Below, in pieces: positions 8,120 through 17,194 of a stretch of DNA of 64,000 nt. How positions within the stretch are numbered: position 1 is the first letter of the stretch; each line of letters starts with the position of its first letter. This stretch comes from Salinispora oceanensis (lineage in GTDB: Bacteria > Actinomycetota > Actinomycetes > Mycobacteriales > Micromonosporaceae), in NCBI RefSeq assembly GCF_000383575.1, contig NZ_KB911579.1, positions 3,808,575-3,872,574 on the forward strand. The letters are read 5' to 3'. The position numbers and the translations under genes are program-made. The notes beneath the pieces were generated by a model. That model worked only from the letters and a program-made list of their open reading frames with translations, had not been told where the DNA came from and made no database searches.

Positions 8120-10894
8120 ATGTGCGGGATAGCAGGCTATATCGGCATCAGCGCATTCTGGGGTGAGCCGGTGCTTCGCCGGATGGCCGACGCCCAGGTC
8201 CACCGGGGCCCTGACGGAGACGGCTACCTGACCGACGGGCTGATCGGGTTGGCGCACCGGCGGCTGGCGGTCATCGACCGAGCCGGTGGGAAGCAACCGT
8301 TGCGCTCGGCGGATGGCCGGTGGGTGCTGAGCTACAACGGCGAGGTCTACAACTATCGACAACTGCGTGCGGAGCTAAGCGACCTTGGCCATCGATTCTC
8401 CACGGAATGTGACACCGAGGTGGTGCTCGCCGCGTGGATCCAGTGGGGTCGGGCCGCCTTCGACCGTTTCAATGGAATGTTCGCCCTGGCCATCGCCGAT
8501 CTGGAGCGTGGCGAGGTGGTGCTGGCCCGAGACCAGTTCGGCATCAAACCGCTGTACCTCGCCGACGACGGAGACGGACGGGTCTTCTTCGCCAGTGAGA
8601 TCCGTCCCCTCTTCGCCGCCGGTGCGGTCACGCCCAAGCCCGACGACCACACCATCTACCGATACCTGCGGTTTCGGATCCACGACGACACCCCACGGAC
8701 GTTCTTCCACGGGGTCACCCGGTTGATGCCGGGAGAGACCGCCCTGCTCACCTCGGACGGCGCGATCCAACGCTCCACCTACACCCGCCTCTACGAGGAC
8801 ATGGAGGCGCTCGCGGCGGCGCCGAACCGCTATGACCAGGCAGCGCAGGAACGGTTCCGGTCGGCACTCGACCAAGCGATCCAGGCGCGACTGGTCAGCG
8901 ACGTTCCGGTCGGCACGGCCCTCTCCGGCGGGCTGGACTCCTCAACCGTGGTGGTCAGCGTCCATTGCATGCTGGCAGCCGCCGACGAAGCCATCCGACC
9001 GGTTGGTGCGACGCAACAGACCTTCTCCGCGGTCTTCCCAGGGGAACGAAACGATGAGGAACGCTACGTTGACGCGGTCGCGGCCGCCTGCGGCGAGGCG
9101 CTTCAGGTGCACAAGGTGCGCCCGACCCCGGACCGCTTTCTGGTTGATCTGCGGGATTTCGTCCGGACGCAGGAAGAGCCGGTCATCTCCACCGCACCGT
9201 ACGCGCAGTACTGCGTGATGCGTGCGGCCAGCCAACACGTGACGGTGATGCTCGACGGTCAGGGCGCCGACGAGCTGCTCGCCGGCTACCTGCCCTACTA
9301 TCTGGTGCACCTGCGCGGCCTGCGCGGGGGCCGGGTGGCCGGGGAGCTGCTCCGCTCCGTCGATGTGCTCTGGCGCCTGGGCCGCACCCGGCTGACCGAT
9401 GCGATTGGTCGCCGGCGGCGGACCCCGATCGCCAACCTGCTGGGTCGGGATTTCGCCGAAACCTATCGGTACGAGCGCTTCCCGATGGTGCGCGACGACC
9501 TCAAGGCCCGGCTGGCCGTCGACCTCTTTCGGCACAGTCTCCCGGCACTGCTCCGTTACGAGGATCGGAACAGTATGCGATTCTCGGTCGAGGGGCGGGT
9601 GCCGTTTCTCGACACCACCCTGCTGCGCACCGTGTGGGCGCTTGACCCGTCCGCGATTATCCACCAGGGATGGAACAAGCGGGCACTGCGGGACGCGACC
9701 GTTGACCTGTTGCCCCGGCTGGTTAATCGACGTCGCAACAAGATTGGTTTCACCACGCCCGAGGACAGCTGGTTCCAGCGCATCAAGAACGAGCTGTACA
9801 TGACTTTTGCCTCGCAGTCGTTCGGTGCGCGACCCTACTTCAACCAGCGGGCCGTGCTACAGGCCTTCGAGGATCACGTCGCCGGCCGGGGCGGCGCGGA
9901 AACCATGACCTTCTGGCGGATGCTCAATGTCGAACTGTGGTTGCGCGAATTCATCGACCCACCGCCGGCCAGCGAGGCGGACACCTCGGGGCCGGGTGAG
10001 CCGGCCCGGGTAGCCACCCAGCGGGTCACCGGCTCGGAGCCCGACCGGGGCGCAGCTCCGCCAGCACTTCCGAAGCCGGATTTCGTACCCAACCAGGGGA
10101 AGGAGTTGCTGACGCCCGGTGGCGCCTGGGCCCGGTTTCCGCTGCGGACCGATCTCATCGCCCACGGTGACGACGTCCCCGCGCTCGCCGTCAACCGGGT
10201 CGGTGAGTTCTACAAACGGGGGGCGGAGCTGCCGTTCTCCGTCCAGCAACTGGCAACCGCCGGATCCTGGTACCTGTTTGTCAGCGAAAAGGTGGTCGCG
10301 GTCGCGCAGGGACGAATCTTCAACGTGACCGATGTCAGGAGTGGGGCCTGGGCACGCTTGCTGTCGCGCGGTGTCCTACGCACCCCGTACGGCGTCGGGC
10401 TGGGGCATCCGGCCACGATGCAGCTGGCCATCCAGGAGGTAGGGCTGCCCCGCATCCTGGCCGCCGCGGCAGTCGGGGCAGCTGGGAAGGCGGTCGGGCG
10501 GCGGGGGCTGTTCTACCGGGTCGCCGGCCCGGCGGTACGCGCCATTGACGGGCCCACCGAGTACTCGGCCTACCCGGCGAACATATCGGCGAAGCTGGCG
10601 CCGCACAATCCGCGTCAGGTCGCCCAAGACATCTCGTCGGCCATTCGGGCGGCCCTGCCCGCCGAGTTCGCGGAGCGGTTCGGCGGCACAGTGATCATCG
10701 ATGCCAACGACTTCGGTCAGGACATTCTGGGCCAGGACGCCGACTTACCGGACACGGTGTTGGTGGAGGCGTTCGTCGACAACCCCCTCGGCCAGGCCCG
10801 CGAGCAGACGCCGTTCGCGGTTGTGGTGGCCCAGCCCCGGCGCGGGGTAGCGGTCCAGAGTGGCGGGCAGCGGGTGGGGCACACCGGGGGCTGA
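8120..10894 (+). CDS. Asparagine synthetase (Gln-hydrolysing) fused to F420 gamma-glutamyl-ligase-like domain
   Basis: 924 residues. The first ~625 are a complete class-II asparagine synthetase: Cys2 nucleophile (MCGIAGYIG), HRGPDGDG, SYNGEVYNY, the PP-loop LSGGLDSST near residue 270, and MRFSVEGRVPFLD. Normal AsnB proteins end near there. After a Pro-rich linker (~625-660), residues ~660-910 resemble coenzyme F420-0:gamma-glutamyl ligase (CofE family): VSEKVVAVAQGR, LGHPATMQLAIQEVGLPRIL, GRRGLFYRVAG, AIDGPT, YSAYPANISAKLAP, IIDANDFGQDILG. The second part would form amide bonds with glutamate-like donors, the first would make or transfer an amide. Both parts look intact. AGAGGTGAT precedes the ATG. 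The substrate of the fusion is unknown; a cell-surface or secondary-metabolite role is possible. Confidence 0.85.
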   Translation: MCGIAGYIGISAFWGEPVLRRMADAQVHRGPDGDGYLTDGLIGLAHRRLAVIDRAGGKQPLRSADGRWVLSYNGEVYNYRQLRAELSDLGHRFSTECDTEVVLAAWIQWGRAAFDRFNGMFALAIADLERGEVVLARDQFGIKPLYLADDGDGRVFFASEIRPLFAAGAVTPKPDDHTIYRYLRFRIHDDTPRTFFHGVTRLMPGETALLTSDGAIQRSTYTRLYEDMEALAAAPNRYDQAAQERFRSALDQAIQARLVSDVPVGTALSGGLDSSTVVVSVHCMLAAADEAIRPVGATQQTFSAVFPGERNDEERYVDAVAAACGEALQVHKVRPTPDRFLVDLRDFVRTQEEPVISTAPYAQYCVMRAASQHVTVMLDGQGADELLAGYLPYYLVHLRGLRGGRVAGELLRSVDVLWRLGRTRLTDAIGRRRRTPIANLLGRDFAETYRYERFPMVRDDLKARLAVDLFRHSLPALLRYEDRNSMRFSVEGRVPFLDTTLLRTVWALDPSAIIHQGWNKRALRDATVDLLPRLVNRRRNKIGFTTPEDSWFQRIKNELYMTFASQSFGARPYFNQRAVLQAFEDHVAGRGGAETMTFWRMLNVELWLREFIDPPPASEADTSGPGEPARVATQRVTGSEPDRGAAPPALPKPDFVPNQGKELLTPGGAWARFPLRTDLIAHGDDVPALAVNRVGEFYKRGAELPFSVQQLATAGSWYLFVSEKVVAVAQGRIFNVTDVRSGAWARLLSRGVLRTPYGVGLGHPATMQLAIQEVGLPRILAAAAVGAAGKAVGRRGLFYRVAGPAVRAIDGPTEYSAYPANISAKLAPHNPRQVAQDISSAIRAALPAEFAERFGGTVIIDANDFGQDILGQDADLPDTVLVEAFVDNPLGQAREQTPFAVVVAQPRRGVAVQSGGQRVGHTGG

Positions 10895-10899
10895 ACCGG

Positions 10900-10942
10900 C
10901 ACCGCCGATGCCACCCCGTGGTAGCGGGGGGCATCGGCGGTG
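10900..10942. terminator. Bidirectional terminator between convergent genes
   Basis: The arms CACCGCCGATGCC and GGCATCGGCGGTG form a 13-bp stem, with an inner CCCCG/CGGGG pair. It lies exactly between the stop codons of the plus-strand fusion gene and the minus-strand osmoprotectant operon. Confidence 0.75.
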
Positions 10943-10964
10943 GTGGTGCGCCAGTTGAGGTGCC

Positions 10965-11948
10965 TCAGCCGATGAAGCCCTCGGCCTTCATCCACTCGGA
11001 GACGACCTGGGCCACCGGCTCGCCCTGGACGTCGATCTTCTCGTTGAGCCCGCGGAGGGTGTCGTCGTCGAGCTTGGCGATCACCGGCTCGAGGATCGTC
11101 AGAATGGCGCCGTACGACTCGGCGGTCTCGCCGTTGAGGGTGGGAGCCGGGTTGTAGATCGGGAAGAAGCTCTGGTCATCCTCCAGCACCCGCAGGTTCA
11201 GGTGGCTGATCCGGCCGTCGGTGGTGAAGACCTCGCCGAAGTTGCAGGCCTCGCCCTTCTCCGTCTCGGTGTAGACGACGCCGGTGTCGACGACCTTGAC
11301 GTTGTCCGCCGGGATGTCCATCCCGTACGCCGCGGTCATTCCGGGCCAGCCGTCGTTACGGCCGGCGAACTCGGTCTCCAGGCAGAACGTCGCCTCCTGC
11401 GGGTTGCTCTTGGCGAACTCGGCGAGTTCAGAGACGGTCGAGAGGTTCCACTCCTCGGCCTTGTCCTCCCGCAGCGCGATGGCGTAGGTGTTGTTCGCGG
11501 GAGCGTACGCCCCCCAGACCACGTTGTTCTTCTCCTTGTCCTCCTCGACCACGGCCGCGTACTGCTCGGCGGAGTCCTGGATCGGGTCGGTGTGGTCGAG
11601 GTAGGTGATCCACGCCGTACCGGTGTAGTCCCAGTAGACGTCGACCTCGCCGCTGAGCAGCGCCTTACGGACGTTGACCGAACCCTTGATGTTGGTCTTG
11701 TCCTCGACCTCCGCCCCAGCGGCGGTCAGCGCCTGCATCGTGATGTGCCCGAAGACGATGTTCTCGGTGAAGTCCTTGGAGCCGACCGCGATGTTCTGTC
11801 CCTTGAGGGTGGCGTCCTCCTTGATCGATCCCTCGCCGACCGCGACGTCGGTGCCGGAGTCCTCAGTCGTCACCGAGCAGCCGGTGAGCGCGAGGGCGAC
11901 CACCGCGGAGCCGGTCACCAGGCGGGTGAGTGCAGTTCGATTTCGCAT
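10965..11948 (-). CDS. Osmoprotectant ABC transporter, substrate-binding lipoprotein (OpuCC/OsmF type)
   Basis: 327 residues with a lipoprotein signal (VALALTGCS, Cys23). The mature part is an OpuAC/OsmF-type quaternary-amine binding protein: NIAVGSKDFTENIVFGHI at the start, VDVYWDYTGTAWI in the middle, and a C-terminal KIDVQGEPVAQVVSEW helix. The Tyr/Trp residues of YWDYTGTAW are placed to build an aromatic cage for a trimethylammonium group. Last gene of the minus-strand four-gene operon, 60 bases after the permease. The ligand could be glycine betaine, choline or carnitine; the neighbouring choline oxidation genes favour choline. Confidence 0.85.
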   Translation of the reverse strand: MRNRTALTRLVTGSAVVALALTGCSVTTEDSGTDVAVGEGSIKEDATLKGQNIAVGSKDFTENIVFGHITMQALTAAGAEVEDKTNIKGSVNVRKALLSGEVDVYWDYTGTAWITYLDHTDPIQDSAEQYAAVVEEDKEKNNVVWGAYAPANNTYAIALREDKAEEWNLSTVSELAEFAKSNPQEATFCLETEFAGRNDGWPGMTAAYGMDIPADNVKVVDTGVVYTETEKGEACNFGEVFTTDGRISHLNLRVLEDDQSFFPIYNPAPTLNGETAESYGAILTILEPVIAKLDDDTLRGLNEKIDVQGEPVAQVVSEWMKAEGFIG

Positions 11949-12008
11949 CGTTACCTTCCTTGGGCTAGTGCGAGTGTCGGGTGGTGGGTAGGTGCGGGAT
12001 GCCGCCGC

Positions 12009-12794
12009 TCAGTCGAGCCCACGGGGGCGGAGCAGGTCGGAGATCACTCCGCCCAGCCAGTCCAGCGTCAACGCCAGGGCTGCGGTCAGCACGGCGCCGG
12101 TGACGAGGATCGTTTCGCGCTGGAGCTTGATCCCGGTCACGATCAGCGCACCCATACCCCCCGCGTCGATGAAGGTGGCGAGGGTGGCCACGCCGACGGC
12201 GAGGACGAGTGCGGTCCGTACCCCGGCGAGGATCACCGGAACAGCCAACGGAAGCTCGATCCGGAGCAGGACGGCCAGCGGTGACATACCGATGCCCCGA
12301 CCAGCCTCGATCAGATGGCGGTCTACCTGGTTGATCCCGACAATGGTGTTCTGCAGTACCGGGAGGACAGAGTAGGCGACCAGGCAGATCAAGGCGGTCG
12401 AGAAGTCGATGCCGAGGAAGATGCTCAGCAGGACGAGCAGCCCGATCGCGGGCGTCGCCTGGCCGATGTTGGCCAGGCCGGTGGCGAACGGAGTCAGCCA
12501 CCGCAGGGACGGACGGGTGAGCAGGATGCCGCCCCCACCGGCGATCGCCACGACGAGGACGGTGGTCAGCGCGGCGAGCGTCACATGTTCCCCGGCCGTC
12601 CGCAGCAGGTAGTCGGCGTTGAGGAAACGCTGCTCGATGTCGTCCAGATTCGTGGCGCTGACCCAGAGGTAGGTGCCGAGCAGTACCACAGTGAGGATTA
12701 CCGGCATTGTGGCGTGTCGCCGCAGCAGTCCGCGCCAGCGGGACGGCGGGGTAAGCACCGTCGCTGCGGCCTGGGTCTCGACGGCGCTGCTCAT
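12009..12794 (-). CDS. Osmoprotectant ABC transporter permease (OpuCD/OsmY-type)
   Basis: 261 residues with about six membrane segments and the EAGRGIGMSPLAVLLRIELPLA coupling loop typical of BPD_transp_1 permeases. The start overlaps the ATPase stop by four bases (ATGA). It would pair with the permease at 13990 as the second half of the transport channel. The N-terminal ~45 residues before the first segment are longer than usual and alanine/threonine-rich. Confidence 0.85.
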   Translation of the reverse strand: MSSAVETQAAATVLTPPSRWRGLLRRHATMPVILTVVLLGTYLWVSATNLDDIEQRFLNADYLLRTAGEHVTLAALTTVLVVAIAGGGGILLTRPSLRWLTPFATGLANIGQATPAIGLLVLLSIFLGIDFSTALICLVAYSVLPVLQNTIVGINQVDRHLIEAGRGIGMSPLAVLLRIELPLAVPVILAGVRTALVLAVGVATLATFIDAGGMGALIVTGIKLQRETILVTGAVLTAALALTLDWLGGVISDLLRPRGLD

Positions 12795-13993
12795 CGCTGC
12801 TCCGGGGTGAGCTCGGCGGCGGGGGCCACGCCCGAACGCTGGTCGGGAACGCCGGAACCCGGTGCGCCTCGCTCGGGCGTGTGGTGGATCACCTGCATCA
12901 GGCCGTCGAGCGTCACCGTGCCGGCGTAGCGGCCGTGCTCGTCAACCACGACGGCGGCGCCGTCGCGGGAGGCGAGCATCGCGTCCAGGGCGTCGCGGAG
13001 CGTCGCCTGCGGCTCGACCGTCGTCACCGTCTGGCCGGCGGCCCCGTCCAGGGCGCCCGCGTCAGCGGTCAGATCATCGGCGTTGACCCAGCGCAGCGGC
13101 CGATTGTCGGCGTCCACGGTCAGCGCCGAGGAGCCTTCGGTCTGCTCCAGCTGACGCTTCGCGCCGTTCGCGGCCTTGTCCGGCTGGATCAGCGGGATGT
13201 CCTCCCACGCGATCGCGTCAACCCGGCGCAGGTCGAGCTGCTTGAGTCGGGCACCGCGGCCGATGAACTGGGCAACGGTGCTGTCAGCAGGACTCGCCAG
13301 CAGGTTTTCCGGGGTGTCGAACTGCCGGATCTTGGACCTCTCGCCGAGGACGGCGATCCGCGTACCCATCTTGATCGCCTCGTCGAAGTCGTGCGTGACG
13401 AAAACGATGGTCTTGCGCAACTGCTCCTGCAGGCGGAGGAACTCGTTCTGCAACCGGTCCCGGGTCATCGGGTCGGTGGCGCCGAAGGGCTCGTCCATCA
13501 GCATTACCGGCGGATCCGCGGCGAGCGCCCGGGCCACGCCGACGCGCTGCTGCTGTCCGCCGGAGAGCTGACGGGGCAGCCGGTTGCGGTAGATGGCCGG
13601 CTCGAGGCCGACGAGGTGGAGGAGTTCGTCGGCCCGGGCCTCGATCCGCTTGCGGTCCCAGCCGAGCATCTTCGGCACCAGGCCGACATTGGTGGCGACG
13701 CTCATATGGGGGAAGAGCCCCACCTGCTGAATGACGTAGCCGATCTGCCGGCGCAGGTCGTTGCCGTCCAGCGCGGTCACATCGGTGCCATCGATGAGAA
13801 TCCGGCCGCTGCTAGGCTCGATCAATCGATTGATCATCTTCATGGTGGTGGTCTTGCCGCAGCCGGAGGGGCCGACCAAGACGATGATCTCGCCCTGCTG
13901 GATCGTCATCGACATGTTCTCGACGACCGGGGCTTTCTGCCCTCGGTAGAACTTGTTGACCTGCTGCAGGTCGATCATTACGTCGTGGCTCAT
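12791..13993 (-). CDS. Osmoprotectant ABC transporter ATPase with C-terminal CBS region (OpuCA-like)
   Basis: 400 residues. Walker A GPSGCGKTTT near residue 40, signature LSGGQQQRVGVARAL, Walker B PPVMLMDEPFGATDP, and H-loop VFVTHDFDEA. After residue ~240 comes a CBS-type region (VTTVEPQATLRDALDAML ... GRYAGTVTLDGLMQV), which in OpuA-type ATPases senses ionic strength or nucleotides and gates uptake. Four-base overlaps on both sides make this the centre of a tight operon. Confidence 0.87.
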   Translation of the reverse strand: MSHDVMIDLQQVNKFYRGQKAPVVENMSMTIQQGEIIVLVGPSGCGKTTTMKMINRLIEPSSGRILIDGTDVTALDGNDLRRQIGYVIQQVGLFPHMSVATNVGLVPKMLGWDRKRIEARADELLHLVGLEPAIYRNRLPRQLSGGQQQRVGVARALAADPPVMLMDEPFGATDPMTRDRLQNEFLRLQEQLRKTIVFVTHDFDEAIKMGTRIAVLGERSKIRQFDTPENLLASPADSTVAQFIGRGARLKQLDLRRVDAIAWEDIPLIQPDKAANGAKRQLEQTEGSSALTVDADNRPLRWVNADDLTADAGALDGAAGQTVTTVEPQATLRDALDAMLASRDGAAVVVDEHGRYAGTVTLDGLMQVIHHTPERGAPGSGVPDQRSGVAPAAELTPEQR

Positions 13994-14718
13994 TCTCGGC
14001 CTCCGAGGGAGGGGGAAGGGACTGCTGTGCTGGGCGTGAGCGTCGGGCGGCGCGCCGGCCGGGGGCGGAACAGCTTCGGCCGTTGCCCGGCCTGGGTGAG
14101 CTTGCCCAACAGGGCGAGGGCGAAGTCGACGGTGAGCGCCAGCACAATGACGCCGAGGGTTCCGACCAGCGCCTGGTTCAGGGAGTTCACGCCGCCGAGG
14201 TTGGCCAGGCCGGAGAAGATCTGGTTGCCCAGCCCCGGGCCTCCGACATAGGCCCCGATCGCGGCGATCCCCATCGTCATCTGGGTGGACACCCGAATTC
14301 CGGTCAGGATTACCGGCCAGGAAAGGGGGATCTCCACAGTGGCGAGAGATCGGAGTCGGCTCATGCCGATTCCCCGCGCGGCCTCGGTCAGGGCCGGGTC
14401 GATCTCGCTCAGGCCCACAATGGTGTTTCGGAGGATTGGCAGCAGGGCATACATGGTGAGGGCCACCAATGTGGGCGTGTAGCCCAGCCCGAGTGGTGCG
14501 ATCAGCAGGCCGAGTAGCGCGAAGGACGGGATGGTGAGCATGGCTGCGGCCATACCCGTCGCGACGGCCCGAGCACGTGGGTTGCGGTAGGTCCAGAGGG
14601 CGATCAAGACGCCGATGACCGTCGCCAGGGCGACGGACATCAGCACAATTGTCGCGTGTTCGAGGGTCTGTGCGAGTAACAGCTCACGCCGGCTCTGTAG
14701 ATATTCGAGGAACGTCAT
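13990..14718 (-). CDS. Osmoprotectant ABC transporter permease (OpuCB-like), first gene of operon
   Basis: 242 residues, about six membrane segments, with the loop LTEAARGIGMSRLRSLATVE, hallmark of the glycine betaine/choline permease family. Its stop overlaps the ATPase start by four bases. The operon promoter must lie within 14719-15450, shared with the divergent bet genes. Confidence 0.85.
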   Translation of the reverse strand: MTFLEYLQSRRELLLAQTLEHATIVLMSVALATVIGVLIALWTYRNPRARAVATGMAAAMLTIPSFALLGLLIAPLGLGYTPTLVALTMYALLPILRNTIVGLSEIDPALTEAARGIGMSRLRSLATVEIPLSWPVILTGIRVSTQMTMGIAAIGAYVGGPGLGNQIFSGLANLGGVNSLNQALVGTLGVIVLALTVDFALALLGKLTQAGQRPKLFRPRPARRPTLTPSTAVPSPSLGGRE

Positions 14719-15453
14719 GTGTCACCTGTCACCTCCTGCTGTGGCAATCGTGGGCCCTGAGTTCAAGGAGCGGCTGGGTGGGCCGTAGCGAATGCGGGTC
14801 AGCCATCAGCGAGTGGTGATCAGCCGATGGTGGCAAAGGGGGGTCCGACCAGGGGCTGAACCGCGACTCAGGGAGCACGGGCCCGCGTCGTTCGAAGCCG
14901 CCGTCCTCCCTTGCCTCGTCAAATTGGGTCACAATCTTAACTCAACGTCACACCAGGGACGGGGTGCCCTCGCGGGCATCGAGTGCGGGATGTGGGGTAG
15001 AGCGGGCGAAAGGTGCTGATGGCGCCCGTCGATCTGTGTTGTCCGTTGCCGTCGCGCCATGCGCGGGGCCCCGGTGCGCAGGTGTCTCGATGGCGAGGTG
15101 GCCGCCCCTGCGCGGCGGCTGGGGTGGTCGCACCGCGCCGTCCGGATTCGGTTCACATGGGTGCAAGAACGTTATCGTGTGTTCCTCGTCCTGTGATCTC
15201 TTCCGTATGTGCAGGTCAGGAGCGTGCGGGTTGGCGGGGTGCAGGAGAACGCGAGGTAAGGTTGCATCCCTGCACGCATCCGGTTCGACCCCCGAACCGG
15301 TCGGGAGCGCGCGGCCGGTCGGGAGCCGGTGCGGACGCACCGGACGGACGCGACTGTGGAGTGACGTGCGCCATGCCATCAAGTCGCCGAGTCGTCCTGT
15401 CGTCATGCCCGGGTTCGACGAGTTCCGCGACCAGTTAAGTGAGGTGAGTGGAA
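14719..15453. promoter_or_regulatory. Divergent intergenic region between osmoprotectant importer and betAB operons
   Basis: About 735 bases with no supported gene; the reading frames present lack ribosome sites and are antisense to each other. It must hold both promoters. No betI-like repressor gene is in the window. The long length and a self-complementary word near 15281-15297 (CGGTTCG/CGAACCG) suggest regulation, but no operator could be assigned. Confidence 0.5.
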
Positions 15454-17130
15454 GTGACAACCCAGCGTTACGATTTCGTCATCGTTGGTGGCGGTTCTGC
15501 CGGCAGCGCGCTCGCCGACCGGATCTCCGCCGACCCGGGCAACCGGGTTCTGGTCCTGGAGGCGGGTCGTCCCGACTACCCGTGGGACGTCTTCATCCAC
15601 ATGCCGGCGGCGCTGCCGTTTCCGATCGGGAGCCGGTTCTACGACTGGCAGTACAACTCGGAGCCGGAGCCGCACATGCATGGGCGGCGTATCTACCACG
15701 CCCGGGGCAAGGTGCTGGGTGGGTCGAGCAGCATCAACGGAATGATCTTCCAGCGGGGTAACCCGTTGGACTATGAGCGGTGGGGTGCCGACCCGGGCAT
15801 GGAGACCTGGGACTTCGCCCACTGTCTGCCGTACTTCAACAAGATGGAGTCCGCCCTGGGGGCGGATTCGGACGACCCGTTCCGTGGCCACGACGGCCCG
15901 CTGGTGTTGGAGCGTGGCTCGGCAGACAACCCGGTGATCCAGGCCATGCTCGCGGCGGCGGAGCAGGCCGGCTACCCCCGCACCAACGACGTCAACGGTC
16001 CGCAGCAGGAGGGTTTCGCCCCGTTTGACCGGAACGTTCGTCGGGGTCGGCGGTTCTCCGCGTCCCAGGCCTACCTGCGCCCGGCGATGAAGCGACCCAA
16101 CCTCGAGGTCCGTACTCGGGCGTTCGTCACCCGCGTTATCTTCCAGGGCACCCGCGCCGTGGGCGTCGAATACACCCGTGGCCGAGGGACGACCCCCCAC
16201 CGGGTGTACGCCAACGAGGTGATCCTCAGTGGTGGCGCGATCAACACGCCGCAGTTGCTGCAGCTGTCCGGCGTGGGCAACGCCGACGAACTGGCCGGCC
16301 TCGGCATCGACACCGTCGCGAACCTGCCCGGAGTGGGCGAGAACCTGCAGGACCACCTGGAGGTCTACATCCAGCACGCCTGCACCCAGCCAGTGACGAT
16401 CCAGCCCTACCTGAACTGGCGGTACGCGCCGTGGATCGGTGCGAAGTGGCTGTTCGGACGGACGGGTCTGGGCGCCACCAACCACTTCGAGGCGGGCGGC
16501 TTCGTCCGGAGTAACGACACCGTCGACTACCCGAACCTCATGTTCCACTTCCTGCCGATCGCGGTCCGCTACGACGGCTCCTCCCCCTCCGGTGGCCACG
16601 GCTACCAGGTGCACATCGGGCCGATGTACTCCGACGCCCGCGGTACGGTCAAGATTGTCAACCGTGATCCTCGGGTGCACCCGGCCCTGCGGTTCAACTA
16701 CCTCTCCACCGAGCAGGACCGACGGGAGTGGGTGGAGGCGGTCCGGGTGACCCGCGACATTCTCGGCCAGTCGGCGTTGGCGCCGTTCAGCGGTGGTGAG
16801 ATCTCCCCCGGGCCCGAGGTCCAGACCGACGAGGAGATCCTCGACTGGGTCGCCCGCGAGGGTGAGACCGCGCTACACCCGTCCTGCACGGCCAAGATGG
16901 GGACCGACGACATGTCTGTGGTGAACCCCACCGACATGCGGGTGCACGGGTTGACCGGGTTGCGGGTGGTGGACGCCTCGGTGATGCCCTACGTCACCAA
17001 CGGGAACATCTACGCCCCGGTGATGATGGTTGCCGAGAAGGCGGCGGACCTCATCCTGGGCAACACGCCGTTGCCGCCGTCGCCGCTCGACTACTACCGG
17101 CACGACCGCGGTTCGTCGGCGGTGGCGTGA
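15454..17130 (+). CDS. betA: Choline dehydrogenase (GMC oxidoreductase)
   Basis: 558 residues from a GTG at 15454, chosen because GAGG lies nine bases upstream; a GTG six bases earlier would be too close. The flavin motif DFVIVGGGSAGSALADRIS opens the protein. GARG-type KVLGGSSSINGMIFQRGN and the GMC signature NEVILSGGAINTPQLLQLSG follow, with the active-site His region TALHPSCTAKMG near the end. It oxidises choline to betaine aldehyde with FAD, at the membrane. It is the first gene of the plus-strand operon, 64 bases before betB. Confidence 0.9.
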   Translation: MTTQRYDFVIVGGGSAGSALADRISADPGNRVLVLEAGRPDYPWDVFIHMPAALPFPIGSRFYDWQYNSEPEPHMHGRRIYHARGKVLGGSSSINGMIFQRGNPLDYERWGADPGMETWDFAHCLPYFNKMESALGADSDDPFRGHDGPLVLERGSADNPVIQAMLAAAEQAGYPRTNDVNGPQQEGFAPFDRNVRRGRRFSASQAYLRPAMKRPNLEVRTRAFVTRVIFQGTRAVGVEYTRGRGTTPHRVYANEVILSGGAINTPQLLQLSGVGNADELAGLGIDTVANLPGVGENLQDHLEVYIQHACTQPVTIQPYLNWRYAPWIGAKWLFGRTGLGATNHFEAGGFVRSNDTVDYPNLMFHFLPIAVRYDGSSPSGGHGYQVHIGPMYSDARGTVKIVNRDPRVHPALRFNYLSTEQDRREWVEAVRVTRDILGQSALAPFSGGEISPGPEVQTDEEILDWVAREGETALHPSCTAKMGTDDMSVVNPTDMRVHGLTGLRVVDASVMPYVTNGNIYAPVMMVAEKAADLILGNTPLPPSPLDYYRHDRGSSAVA

Positions 17131-17194
17131 TGCCGCGTCGCGAGGGCAGAGCTGTGCCAGGGAAACATTCGACGAGTGCACCGGGGAGTTGCGC

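Noticed and set aside
15270..15310. tRNA-like T-arm word (GGTTCGACCC)
   Set aside because: The surrounding sequence folds as a simple CGGTTCG/CGAACCG hairpin, not a cloverleaf.
14964..15761. 265-codon plus-strand frame before betA
   Set aside because: No ribosome site, overlaps the betA start in another frame and has non-coding-like composition.
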